Origin: Panaeolus papilionaceus
Lineage: Eukaryota > Basidiomycota > Agaricomycetes > Agaricales
DNA: 64,000 bases
NCBI GenBank assembly: GCA_015501605.1
Contig: JADNRZ010000016.1
Coordinates: 1,116,001-1,180,000 of the forward strand
Direction of reading: 5' to 3'
The notes beneath the pieces were generated by a model. It searched no databases. It was given only the letters and a program-made list of their open reading frames with translations, and was not told the origin of the DNA. Both the position numbers and the translations under genes were made by a program. This document shows positions 12,060 through 23,900 of this stretch, piece by piece. Position 1 is the stretch's first letter. Each line of letters opens with the position of its first letter.

Positions 12060-12250
12060 GGTCGTGGTGGTGAATGATTACTAGAATTACCATTATTGGA
12101 TGATTAGATTAATTACGTAATGAAATTGATAAGTGGTAGTCGGAGATTGAAAAGATCAAAAATTTAATCTTTTTAATCTTTTCTTGATCTTTCTCTTCAA
12201 CTCCCACATCTCCCATCTAGACCACTACACAACCACCATCCACCGTAAAA
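12060..12250. promoter_or_regulatory. Shared divergent promoter region, LIM gene / eIF5A
   Basis: Only 191 bp separate the two start codons. The eIF5A side ends in a pyrimidine-rich leader (about 12160-12235), typical of highly expressed fungal genes. No TATA box is obvious. Confidence 0.5.
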
Positions 12251-13163
12251 ATGTCCGACGATGAGCAACACAACCAGCAATTCGAGCAGGTAAGCTTGTC
12301 ATTCATATCAGTCGACAATCCTATACTTATCGGTCGATCTCTTTTTATCTCTCTTCTAACAGGCCGGCTCTGGTGCCTCGATGACCTACCCCATGCAGTG
12401 CTCTGCCCTTCGTAAGAACGGACACGTCGTCATCAAGGGTGTGTCGTCTTATCTTTCATTAAAATAACCATGATCATCCAACTGATCACTTTTTTCTACT
12501 TGTTGTGTCTCATTTTTAGGTCGCCCATGCAAGATCGTTGACATGTCTACCTCGAAAACTGGCAAGCACGGTCACGCCAAAGTCCACCTTGTTGCCATCG
12601 ACGTAAGTTTACCTTCATAACTGCTCATGTGCCCTTTGAATTCACTTCAAAATCTCTTCTAGATCTTCACCGGAAAGAAATTGGTAATGTCATCGATCAA
12701 CCCCACATAAACCATCCTTCTCAATCAGTTTCCCCTTCAACTTTCCACCTCTATTTTGATATAACATAACAGGAAGATATCTCTCCCTCCACCCACAACA
12801 TGGATGTCCCCAATGTCTCGCGTAACGAATACCAGCTCGTGAGTTTTTCCCATGCTTCCGGTACCTTACCAAGTTTGACTCATCGTGACCGCTTCCTTTC
12901 AAAGGTTAACATCGACGACGGTTTCCTTAACCTCATGAACCAGGATGGTGCCTCTAAGGATGATGTTAAGGTTCCCGAGGGAGACATTGGCAAGGAAATC
13001 CAAGGCGCTTTCGACGAGGGCAAGGATCTCCTCGTCACCATCATTAGCGCCATGGGTGAAGAACAGGTGAGCATATTGTTTCCCCTCTGATATCTTGGAT
13101 AAACCGCTGAAACACCGTATCGTCAAGGCCATTTCCTGGAAGGAAGCGCCCAAGAACGCTTAA
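12251..13163 (+). CDS. eIF5A: Translation factor eIF5A
   Basis: Seven exons: 12251-12289, 12363-12438, 12520-12602, 12663-12683, 12773-12838, 12905-13066, 13128-13163; 483 nt, 160 residues, the usual length. The hypusination loop [12 protein letters not shown] is intact, with the modified lysine at about residue 54. An N-terminal SH3-like domain is followed by the OB-fold domain. eIF5A is a cytosolic ribosome-bound factor that rescues stalled elongation and helps termination; it needs deoxyhypusine synthase and hydroxylase. Six short introns in a 160-codon gene, one exon only 21 nt long, are notable but ordinary for this kind of fungus. The pyrimidine-rich leader suggests strong constitutive expression. 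Confidence 0.97.
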
Positions 13164-16100
13164 TATGTAAGTCTTCCTCAAACGTCTGAAATCTGTCGTC
13201 ACGTGATACACGGAGATGATCCAGTGATAATCAATTTACTCATTTATTTTGGTCTTCTGCAGACTACAGTTCTGCAGCCTGTTCCTGTCATGTTCTTACG
13301 TTTTTCATCCACTGAACTTGTCACGAACTCTGTTGTCTGAACAGTTGTAGTGTACACAGTAGTTTTTGTACTTTTGTAGCCCACCGTGCGCATCCACCAC
13401 CATATTTACGACTTCTTTTTTTCTTCGCTGGTTTATCATCGTCACCCCTCCCCGCATTTCTTGTGATATGTTGTGTTATTTGTTTTTTTATGTTCCTGTC
13501 CTCTGGTTGTCCGTGAAAACGGTACTTGTCTAGAAAAAAGAAGAAGAAAGAAGTGATTTTACTATTTTGGATTTGTTTGCTGTTGTGCCCTCGACTGACA
13601 GACCGGGAAGCATTTTGGACCTAACACGTACGGACTCGGTCTTCTCCACCCCCCAATAGAAGGAGCTGAAAGTATTAGACGACCCAAATCATCTCGAATT
13701 TTATTTACAACTTACATATGCAGTGCCAATGATGGTAGATTAAGTGAAGACTCAGATTCGGGTCACACTGCCTACTAGAGCACCGACAGTTGACCTCGAT
13801 TTACCAGAACTTACCATCAATCAAAAGAGCTTGACATATAACTCCAACAAGAAGATTGGCGGGAAAGTAATATGTCATTTGTTGATGTAGAAAATATGAT
13901 CAAGCTGTGCATGATACAGACTCAGCCGTAGCTAGAGTTTTGTCACAGACTGACAAGACATGGTCAGGTACATACATAGATGATAGTGCCGAGAAGGAGA
14001 AAGGGTAGGAATGACGTCAACGCGTCTATCAGAATGAGAAACGAGGCTACTGCCATGGTGATAATTCAGAATTAGCATTGGAATTAGCGTTGAATGGTAA
14101 AGTTCAGGCAAATCCGGTTGATTTGCAGCGGGGTTTTTTTTTTTTTTGGCGGAGTTTACCCCGGTCCCTGCTAATCGATAAAGCAGGAAAAAAGGCGGAC
14201 CGCTTTACTACAACGTACTATACATGGTCCCGTAATCAAGCTGGTTGTGCCGAACATAGCGGGCCTCTTCGCGCTCTCTTGTAGCGAGACTGGCAGCAGG
14301 GTATATCATGATTCTGGAGCATTGGCAGCTGCGGGATTGGCGTTGCAATTTGATATGGTCGAAGAGTATCATTTCGTATTCGAGCTTTGCCGATGGATTT
14401 AAATTTGTGGGGGAAGACAGGTCGTTGGGGAGGTTCTGTGACTATTAGGCAGTGTCGAAAGTGAAGGTTATTGGCGGGTTGCTGGTCTCAGGATATGGCA
14501 GGGCGAAACGGGTGCTTGTTTCTTGCTTTTTTGCATCTTCGAGATTCTCTCTTATATATTCGAGGGAACCATACAGTCTTTTGTCGTTCGTTCGAACAAC
14601 AACACGATGCATTTCCTTTATCAAACGCTCAAAACAGTCCACACGCAAACAACATGCACGGTGATAGGATTGGGTTCAAAGTGTTTAGTCTCAAATACAA
14701 AGTCCCTTTATCAGTTGATGATAGATTATTTACCTTCCTTTCTGTAAATACAATGACAAGCCTTGGCTCGAACTTCGAGGGGTTTCGAGAGTATCACGTG
14801 GGCGTGTCTTGGGCTTGGCAAGGATGCAATATGTTAGACGGACAAATAGAGCGACCTATTTTCGGGTGTGATATTCTATTGGTCTAAATGAAAGGCTTTT
14901 CTGTACCTCCAAACCTTTGGCAAAATAATAAGTTAAAGGGTAATGTATTAATGGCGTCATCACAATCAACAAACGACGCAAAAGCTATTCAATTCGAACC
15001 ATGCATGTATCAAGTCACAAGAATGATACTGTATCATTTTGATTTATTCTGCAGGGGGGTGGGACATGGGACACCGATGCCGAATCGCCTGGTGAGCTGG
15101 GTGCGCCACCTACCGAGCCAGTTGGCAAGATGAGCGCACCACCAGGAGTCATTGTTAGACAATAAAGTCATCGAATTATACCCATGGCTTTGATATATGG
15201 TAGTCCTATTGTTAGCAGGGCCTACCATACCAGTGGTACTATGTCGATATCACGTTCTAAAAAGGCAGGTGGGGAGCCTAATACGGAAGACGCCTGCTGA
15301 GCAGCGGGGAGCACCAGCGTATCTGAATCTGGACTCTCGTTCGATACCAAATCTTCGTCTGAAACCCACCAAGAAAACTGAACAAGCTTATGTAGAACAA
15401 ATGTCGACGACAAGTATTAATTGAGGTGGAAATAGTCGTTATTCGTGATACGACCGACTGAGATCCTACGCCTCCAGGATTGGACCCTCAGGTTTCAAGA
15501 ATTGACTGGGAATTTACCCTTTTAATGCTGTATAAATCATTTTTAGATCATCTAGTATCTTTGAGATGCATCAACATGACATCCTGGACAGATGTTCCAA
15601 CCAAGCGAGTGGGTTTCCATCTGTGGGAGGTGAGAAGGTATTGGAACACTTTCGAGTGATGCAAATGGGAAGCGATAAATCATAAGTAAAAGCTGAAACC
15701 TGCCAGGCCATGATGCATTTGCTTGACCATCAATCTGTGTGGCATGCACATACAAGGGATCGACAATCAACAGTCCGTGAAAAGGAAGAATTTTCGCTTT
15801 TTTTTGGTAATTGGTATCCAGACATTATAATTACCATTTTGGTTCCAATACAAGATCTAAGTGTTTATCATACAATAAAAAACTACGACGAAAAGGTTTA
15901 GCGGTTGTATAATAACAATGGAAATCTGGTTGCTGCATATTCGACATATATGTCTGAAGTGGGGTTGCTGTTTATTGTGATCACAAGAAGTACACATCTT
16001 CTGAAATTTATGGAATACCTGTTAAATGGAAATGGCTTCAAGGGCGCTAGAAGCAGCAGGTGGTGGTAGTGGTGGTGGTGGTAACAGGTAACAGGCACAA

Positions 16101-16208
16101 GCGTCGAACAACGCATCAACTTTTGAATAAATTTCCGTTTTCATCTTTCAATTCAAACCATCTTCACGGGACAAAGTCGGCCATCCTCGACCTGGCGAAC
16201 CCAAAAAT
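13164..16208. other. Gene-poor 3 kb between eIF5A and RRP42
   Basis: No gene is supported. The first several hundred bases are probably the eIF5A 3' UTR. A T-run is at about 14138-14147. Overlapping frames of 64-138 codons at 14452-15228 have no motif. A segment near 15053-15085 resembles one near 40057-40090, suggesting a decayed dispersed repeat. The last 130 bases (GGTGGT-rich, then A/T-rich) form the leader of RRP42. Confidence 0.45.
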
Positions 16209-17566
16209 ATGGCTTCTATCAGCCTTTCCAAGTCAGAAAAATCGTATATTCAAGCTGGCTTGCTGTCTACTCCCCCAACGCGTGCCGATGGAAGGTCATT
16301 AACAGATTATCGCTCTGTTGCACTCGAGACAGGCACCATTCCACTTGCAAACGGTAGTGCACGAGTTAGTATTGGGGCAAATCCCCATGATGGATCTGGA
16401 GGGACGGTTGTCCTTGCTGGTGTTAAGCTAGAGGTTGTGGATATCAGTACTGGCAGCCGATCTGAGGATGGTATTCAGCGGGATGGTAGTTTGAATTGTG
16501 TTGTGAATTGGTACGTTCATTCACTATTTTTCTTATCTTTCTCTTCCCTGTGTCCATTTTACGAACTATAGCTTATTCATTTCTATCTTATTTTCCAATT
16601 ATCCATTAACAAAATTTGAATAGTGGACAACTAATCTAATTAATTGTATTTGCAAAGCTTAGTTCTCCTGCTGCCTACCCCCATCTCTCCCAAAACGCAC
16701 TCGACGAGCTACAATACGACCTAACAACACTGATTTCAACGACGCTATCTCACCGAACCCTCCATCCTTCAGGTTTGAAAATCGTTGAAAACAAGAAAGC
16801 CTGGCAGGTACATCTCGATCTTGTCGTTTTTTCAGACGCCGGAAATATATACGATGCACTTTTCATGGCGTCCAGAGCAGCACTATGGGACACTAAGGTA
16901 CCACGGACGAGAGGGGTGGGGTATAAGGCTCCTGCTTCGACTTCAGCATCATCATCACTCGCAAAAGGCAAAAAGTCCATGGTCGGAGGTGGAGACGACG
17001 ACGTAGAGATGCAGGACCACGAGCAAATCAGTGGCCTTGATACCCGCACTATTATTCATCCTGCAACAGACTTTGAGTTGCCTGATTATTGGGACGAGGG
17101 TGAACCTCTGGATGGTCGCGAAAAATGGCCCGTTTGCGTTACCTTGAACATTGTACGTTTACACTCTGCTTGTCAACACTTTTTTTAGAAACTGATAAGT
17201 GTTTCTCTTTTCAGCCTTCCTCAACCGTCCACTTCTTGGACGCTACTCTGCCAGAGGAAGCTGCTGTTCCGTTCAAACTTTTGGTCATGTTTGCATTCCC
17301 AGAAGTTTCAAAATCAAAAGGGGACGAGTCCAAATCCTCAGTCGTTATTCAAGGTGTTCGAACGCTAGGGATTGGCGAACTGGCCAATGAACAATTTGCA
17401 GAGTTGATCAAGGTACGGTTTTTCCGGCTGCTCCGAAATTGTAACCGTTCTGACCTTGTTTGAACAGAGTGCTGAAGTCCATGCTAAAGAATTGTGGATG
17501 GCTTTGGGCCTACGATTGCGAGAGGAGTCAGCTAGTAGGGAGCGCAAAGTGAAATATAAAGACTAA
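16209..17566 (+). CDS. RRP42: Exosome core ring subunit Rrp42 (RNase PH fold)
   Basis: Four exons: 16209-16510, 16663-17152, 17215-17412, 17468-17566; 1,089 nt, 362 residues. RNase PH-type features are clear: SKSEKSYIQAGLL at the N-terminus, RADGRSLTDYR, LETGTIPLANGSARV, then CSPAAYPHLS, ALDELQYDLTT, SDAGNIYDALFMASRAALWD and KWPVCVTLNI. These place it with Rrp42 rather than Rrp43, Rrp45 or Rrp46. Rrp42 is one of six catalytically inactive RNase PH-like subunits that form the ring of the nuclear and cytoplasmic exosome and guide RNA towards Rrp44. A low-complexity insert lies at about residues 200-240, with several serines and an acidic DDDVEMQDHE run. The gene is convergent with the TFIID subunit gene downstream. 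Confidence 0.95.
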
Positions 17567-18045
17567 AAGACCAGTTTCGATTTTTCCGTATTGTATTCCA
17601 CTTGATGATGCGAATGCATTGATTGGGATTTGTGCTCTATTATTGTAATTTTGATGGAGAGTGTGCATATAAACGGGTACAGGTAGGTTATGCAAGAAGT
17701 TGACTAACTAGAAGATAGAAGACGAAAATGCGACAGGTAGGTTAGGCTCGGAAGAAAAAGAAAAAGCGAAGAAAAGGGAGAAAAATCAAATGTAGGGTTG
17801 AAAGCGTAAAACAAGGTCGACAGCATGATTGATACCAGGGTTCTGAACGGATTGTAAATAGGAGGATAGGCATCCTGTATAAAAATGAAGATCGGCAGAC
17901 GAAGCGCCGACCTAAGACTTGCTCAAAGCCCAAAGAAGAGGAAGACAGCGAGAGACGAAATACCAACTGCACCTGAAAGAGAGTCCATATGAGGATCAGA
18001 AACGATGTTCCGTCACCATTTTAGCTCGATGGGAGATTAAAACCA
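17567..18045. other. Convergent 3' region
   Basis: 479 bp between the stop codons of RRP42 and the TFIID subunit gene. It should hold both 3' UTRs. I see no gene in it. Confidence 0.5.
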
Positions 18046-19991
18046 TCACTTCATTGCCTTGCTCCTGGATGGACCCAGTGTAATCCCACTTGAACCTGTC
18101 TGCAAACTCCCTAGTCTGCTTCTGCCACCATGACCAGAGGTCCGATGGGACACCAATGGTGCTCTGAAATCCTTTGTTTCATGATCCCATGTCGCATGGA
18201 GACGTGCGTCTGGCAGCAGAGGTTTAGCAGATTTGTCGTTGCTATCCTTTCCACTTTCGTCCTTGTCTTTTGGCGTTGATGGAGGCGCATTGTTTGCATT
18301 TGGACCATCTGGCAAAGCGTTCATGTTCCAAGGTGCTGGAATTCCAGAACCGTATAGTAATGGTTTGGTTCCCCGTACTAAAACAGGTGGATGCGATAGG
18401 CGAGTTGTCCGTGTGTGTATTTGGGGCTTTGAGTAAGGAATAATTAGCCTTGGACACGTTTGCATGAAACGCATGACACTTACTGGTAGAATCATCTTGC
18501 CCAGATCCGGAATCCTCGACGTCTGCTGGCTGACAAAAGCGGCAATTCTCTCAGGTGCATTTACGGGTCGTGGCATAGCAGGGGGAAGCTTTAGTTGACT
18601 GTCTTTATCCTTGCCTTTGACACTATCCTCCGATATTGGTACGGGATAGGAGGGGCCAATCGTCGCAACTCGTGGGGGGCATGGACCAACGCTCCCAAAT
18701 AGCGAGTCCGCCATGTCCCAGCGAGGACTCTTCTGTGATTGGTGTATTAGCACCATGGCCACCTTGTGTCTAGCTGGCGTGATGGCAGGGGGTTCGGGAG
18801 GTGGGGGATGGGTTAGGATGTAATGGTAGGCTGAAAGTAAGGACTGTTCTGTTTGAGGTATGGGTAGGCGGGCATGTCTTGAATGAGATGATGATGATGA
18901 TGCAAATGAAGATGGTTGAGTGGGAAGATGCCATTCTGGCACTGAGGATAACGATGACTGGTCGTAAGGAACTTGAACAAGCAGGTCGGCTGCAGCTGCG
19001 GTTGACTGTGCTACTGCGGCAGTGGTTTTGTCTGTCTGACTTTGCCCTTGCTGGAAGTCGGCAGATAACAACGGTGCTGTCGTTGATATACCGGGTATTG
19101 ACTGTAAATTCAGACCGGATTGCGCCAAATTGGCAACACCAGGCTGCATTCCATCAGGCATAGGAGTACCCTGACGACTTTCATCCACGGTGGGTTTAGG
19201 AAACGCAGGCAGAAAGTCAGGAATGTGTTCTGGTGGATCCCAGTTAGCTGTTCTTGGGCGTTTTCTTGATGAAGGAGACGATGGGTTGGATATAGGAGAA
19301 AGTGGGAGAGGCGGCGGAGTTCTTCTTTTCCGTAGAGCAGCAGCGGACTGCGGTTTCTCGATTTCCATAGCTTGGGTACCCTCTGCGTCCTCGTAATAAT
19401 GAAAGGGTTCCTCTGAGTCTCCCAACAGGTGTCCATTCATCTTAGCGTCACCCTCTGCTTCTTCTTCATCTGCTTCGTCTTCCTCGCTCTCATCTTCCGA
19501 TTCCAGTAGGGGTGACGGTACACAGGCGTATACCAATGGAATTGCATCATCACGATCAAGTCTCAGTCCGTCCATAAGTTGGGCTTCATGAAAATAATGA
19601 GCGACATTTGGCCTAACCGCAGCGGCAAAGTCCATATCTGCGGCACACTTGGTTGGAAGCACATACATTTGAAGTCATTTAAATCCTCCAATCTCCGAGC
19701 AGAATACAGAGCATATCTGTTCAATTCCCTCCCTTCCGTAGCGCAATACTCTGACAGATCGTCCAGACTCACACCCATTTCATCCAAAGCGCCCAAAGCA
19801 TCCCGAACATTCAACTGCGTGCGCCCAGCGTGTTGAGCATATTTGGCACAGGTTGAGGTGAGGAGAGCCATGTAGCGAGATAGGAGATCGGTGAGGACCA
19901 TGGAGGCCTGGCTGGAGGAGCGAGAAAACGCATGAGCGTGCAGAGTCCTCTGAGTGGCTGATTCAAGCAGTTTGAGTGCCCCTGCCTCCAT
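18046..19991 (-). CDS. TFIID subunit with histone fold, TAF3/TAF8-type
   Basis: Predicted exons on the minus strand: 19991-19667, 19583-18484, 18426-18046; 1,806 nt, 601 residues. The N-terminus is a bromodomain-associated histone fold (MEAGALKLLESATQRTL to ALGALDEMGVSLDDLSEY); the GVSLDDLSEY end resembles TAF3. A PEHIPDFLPAFPKP motif, like those in TAF3 and TAF8, follows an acidic DESEEDEADEEEAEGD tract. The rest is serine- and proline-rich and disordered. Such subunits pair with TAF10 in the general factor TFIID. The second intron (18483-18427, 57 nt, GTAAGT...AAAG) keeps the frame open if unspliced, so it could be missed. The first intron may end at 19584 (83 nt) or at 19638 (only 29 nt). 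No PHD finger is visible, so TAF3 versus TAF8 stays open. Confidence 0.8.
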
Positions 19992-20215
19992 GGTCTACCG
20001 TCCCAAAGGATGATAATTGATATAAATGAGATGAAAAAGCAGTCTTTGGCGTCGTCGTCGTCGAAATTGCTACCTTGGTCGTCGCGGTCAATGGTCAAGG
20101 GAGGAAGACGTCTCTTAACATTCCCACGGTTAACACGTCAATCAAACCAAACATCGCGTCTAAAGTCAGGAGTCATGATATCTATTACTTGAACCCCTAC
20201 TACCAATATCCTACA
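19992..20215. promoter_or_regulatory. Shared divergent promoter region, TFIID subunit / HMCES
   Basis: 224 bp lie between the divergent start codons. A run of GTCGTC triplets is at about 20049-20060. No TATA element is evident. Confidence 0.45.
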
Positions 20216-21525
20216 ATGTGTGGAAGATTTGCATTAAGAGCTGATGTATGTTATATTTTATATTTATGAATTTCTTATTAATATTTTTAACAGAGAAATG
20301 AAATTCAGCAATTACCAGGTTATGACGTTGATGTAGATGACTGGGTTGATGAGGAGGAGTTCATCCCAAGATACAATATTGCACCCCGAACCAATGTACC
20401 AGTTATTCGGAGGCAGAATGGTGGACCGTCTGAGGCTGCTCAAGCTGGTCCATCAGACTTAGGGGTGTCAGCTACGACCAACAACCAACAGCCAAAGTAC
20501 ATTATGCAGACCATGAAGTGGGGTCTGGTCCCTCATTGGAGCAAATTTGAGAATACGTCTCTCAACACGATTAATGCAAGAGCTGAGAATCTTTTGGAGG
20601 GTCATGGGATGTGGACCAGTATCAAGGGCAAGAAAAGATGCGCTATTCCATGTCAAGGGTTTGTGAGACAACTTGTCGGTTTTCTCCCCATTTAACCTTT
20701 GCCCGCAGGTACTATGAATGGCAGACGAAAGGCAAGCACAAGAAACCTTTCTTTACCAAGCGTAACGATGGACGATTGCTGCTCATGGCTGGCTTGTATG
20801 ATTCTGTTGTGCTTGAGGGTACGAGAACCTGACTAATTCCTCGTTACCATGATATAAATTGACCATTCTCCAGGAAGAACGCTTTGGACGTTTACGATAG
20901 TCACTACAGACGCAAATAGAGATTTTTCCTGGCTGCATGATCGTCAACCCGTATTTCTGAAGAACCGAGACGAAGTTGAGCAATGGCTTGATACGTCTTC
21001 GCAAACATGGACAGCACAACTTGCAAAGACGGTACAACCAGCGCATGATGCGACTCTCCCTTTGGAGTGCTACGCTGTTCCTACTGATGTTGGCAAAATT
21101 GGCAAAGAGTCGCCGACGTTTATTGAGCCTGTTGCGAATCGGAAGGACGGGCTTGAAGCTATGTTCTCAAAGCAATCAGCCAAGATGTCCGCAACGCCTA
21201 AACTGGAACCAGGTGTACCGTCATCGTCGTCGCATAAGCGGAAGCAAGAAGAAATTAACTCATCACCGCCACGAAAAGGTGATGTGAAGGATGAAATGCA
21301 TGATGTTCCATTGCCGCCGGAGTTGTCTCCGCCAGACAAGAAGCCCAAGATCGAAGATGTTTCGTCGCCTGTTAAAAAGAAAGCGAAACAGGTAAGTGAA
21401 GGCCGGGAATTAATGTTCAGAATTTAACGGCCTTCTGTTAGACTACGGGTAGCCCTCGAAAGACGACAAAGGCGCCCACGAAATCTGGGAATGCTACCCT
21501 TACTTCTTTCTTCAAGAAAGGCTGA
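20216..21525 (+). CDS. HMCES: Abasic-site shielding protein HMCES (SRAP domain)
   Basis: Five exons: 20216-20245, 20294-20658, 20709-20818, 20874-21391, 21442-21525; 1,107 nt, 368 residues. It begins MCGRFALRAD, so Cys2 becomes the N-terminal catalytic residue after Met removal. Further SRAP landmarks are PRYNIAPRTNVPVI, MKWGLVPHW, NARAE, PCQGYYEW (active-site Glu) and LHDRQPVFL (active-site His). The family crosslinks covalently to abasic sites in single-stranded DNA at replication forks and so protects them. The C-terminal quarter is lysine- and proline-rich with nuclear-localisation-like patches and ends NATLTSFFKKG, which resembles a PCNA-interacting box with Asn in place of Gln. The 30-nt first exon holds the catalytic Cys. 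Confidence 0.94.
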
Positions 21526-23900
21526 CCTACTTGAGAGTAGTTATCCTGCAAACAAATCCTTGCTATCTACCGTTTTCTAGTCGATTTTGCTTTGACATTT
21601 TTCTGTATTATAATTGGGTCTAATATTGCAGGTTTGTACAATATGTTTGTTATACCAGATCATAAAATGAATTCTACCTAATTTCGTGATCCGCACAAAT
21701 ATTATTGTTTCGACCTCTGAAGTCTTCTTGCGCCTTGTGTGCCATGCTCCCAAATTCCGGTCATCGGGTTCTCCCAAAAATTGAAATTGAAATACCCGAC
21801 GGAATCAATGGGCGGCCCTTTATGAAATACCAGGTGACCGTCGACCACCGAGATTAAGCGCTTACATGTCAGCAAGTGACAATCAAACCAAATCAAATAT
21901 AAAATCAAAGTCGGGAGGGGATCTGGGGGGTACTAAGACTCAAAACCAGATATAGAAATGAATGCTATTATAGCCTGTGATGCTGAGTCAAGTTCTGTCA
22001 AGTTGAGATCGTATTCCAGCGCCTTACGGAAGGAAGTAGATTCGATATTATTGATAGCTTTCATTGAAATAGGATCTCGAACGATCATTCTAAATACATT
22101 GAGCGTTGGTTGTTGTATCTCCGGAGGGGCATGTTCATTGTCCTTCTGAACGACATAAGTAGGCAAAAAATAGTACGGAGCAACAGTAGCACTCTAGTCA
22201 TGACAACGTGCCTTTTTGGGTAACACGCTGGATGCTTGAGGATATTCTAAGAAGTGGACGGCTGGATCTTGGCTGGCTCATCGGGTTGCTGTTTTGACTC
22301 CGCGGCTCTTAATTTTGAATTTCATCACCTAGGACCTTGGCGGCATCGAAACGTTATATTTAAGATTATAGCAATGTAAAGCCGTTGAACACCATATTGG
22401 GCGGGTACAACGCGGTGAGCCCCTGTCATAAAATAGTAGTATGTACTAAGCTTGGGCAGTAGGTACTACTGGATTCGGAACATGGAGGTGGTATGGTGCG
22501 CGTGTTTGCGGGGAGCTATCGATTTTACGCGGAGTACCTGCTCGCAAAGGGTTTTAAGAGACTTTCTTAGTAGTGGCTCGTGGAGACGAATTAAGGACAC
22601 AATAAAGTTAGACAGGCCGCTCTTTAGAGTATACCTAAACGATACGATTAGTCCTCGATAAATCGGAGTCACGGCGCGGTTACATTTAACATTTCTCATC
22701 GTGTGACGGATATTATTTAGTTGATTCACGGATGAAGCGGAAACATTATTCAAATGTTACTTACATACGTAGATGCCGTCTGTTCGCAGTTGTACTTGCT
22801 TATCTTGACGGACAGCTCGAACAAAGGTAGCGATGAATTGTTCAAGTTCTCGGATGGATCCGAAAGCCAAAGTCAAAGAGACTCGCAGACGACGAGCGGA
22901 GAATACCGAATGAGTGTGCATGATCCACAGAGTCGGGAACAGGCGGGTGGAAAGCAACGTCAAATGCAGGAAGAGGCTCGCGAGAATGCGAGGTGACAGT
23001 CGACTTCGGCTGTAGTGCAAGAAGACTCGTGGAGACAGATATAACACAGTTTTGAGTTGGGAGAGGCTTGAGATTTGCCCTGAGCCAAGCCAAGCAATGA
23101 GAATGACCTCATCAGCAGAGCAGATTCACAAGCGTCGACAGTTCTGGACAGAAGGCCTTGTCGGCTTCTCGACTTGGTATTAACCTCCGAGATAGAGGAT
23201 TGACATGTGTGATATGACGGATGATTTAGAAGGATGCAGGTAAGGTATAGATGATGTGCAAGATTTCTAGATAGACAAAAGTGTCTGGTTTGGTAAAGGG
23301 TCACGATGTATGTGTGTACGTGTAAGTGTCGACAGATTTCTGGTTCTCGGGCGGTGACCGGAAGACGAGAAACGAGTTAGGGGCGAACTAGAATGGCATC
23401 GAGGAACCACAGATAGAGACTCGTGCAAAGAATCTAGAGGCAGTGTTGATGGATGGATGGATAGAACGATAGATTGTAACCCAGATAATGGTACAGATGT
23501 TCATATAAGAAAATGAAGCCGAGTTTTACTGTTAAGTTGTGTTGCAAACAACGACTCTGCAGGGTGGCCCAGGTCAAGATAAGATTGTCCCACATTCCGT
23601 GTATAATTTCGGTTAAACCCCATATGATTTGTATCCGCGGAGGTGTGGGTGGGTATTGGTGTTATCATGATAGTCATTTCAATGAGTATGATAGGGTGTA
23701 TTCTCGCTTGAATGCAAAGGTAGAGTTTAAAAGCATTTATATTTTTAAAATCAAATTAATTAAGTAAAGTGGGGGAACGTGACAGGAAACACGCTGTCAC
23801 GGGGTTATTATTATATTAAGTGCTCGGTTGTCCTTTGTCCGCCTTCTCTTCTTCTCCTTCTCCTTCTCCTTTCCACTCTCACATATCAACCACATCTTTC
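21526..23900. other. Gene-poor 2.4 kb between HMCES and NAA30
   Basis: No gene is supported. Frames of 60-114 codons occur on both strands at 21958-23304 without motifs. One minus-strand frame near 23130-22960 is cysteine-rich after a weakly hydrophobic start, but I could not build a complete secreted-protein gene from it. The stretch 23770-23900 is the NAA30 leader. Confidence 0.45.
23778..23801. repeat. Perfect 8-bp inverted repeat upstream of NAA30
   Basis: CGTGACAG at 23778-23785 and CTGTCACG at 23794-23801 are separated by 8 bp, about 100 bp before the NAA30 start codon. It could bind a dimeric regulator or be chance. Confidence 0.4.

Noticed and set aside
14452..14887. Three overlapping plus-strand frames of 70-138 codons
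   Set aside because: Different frames of the same stretch, none with a motif or plausible splice structure.
22757..23304. Cysteine-containing minus-strand frames, possible small secreted protein
   Set aside because: No complete signal peptide and no consistent set of exons could be built.
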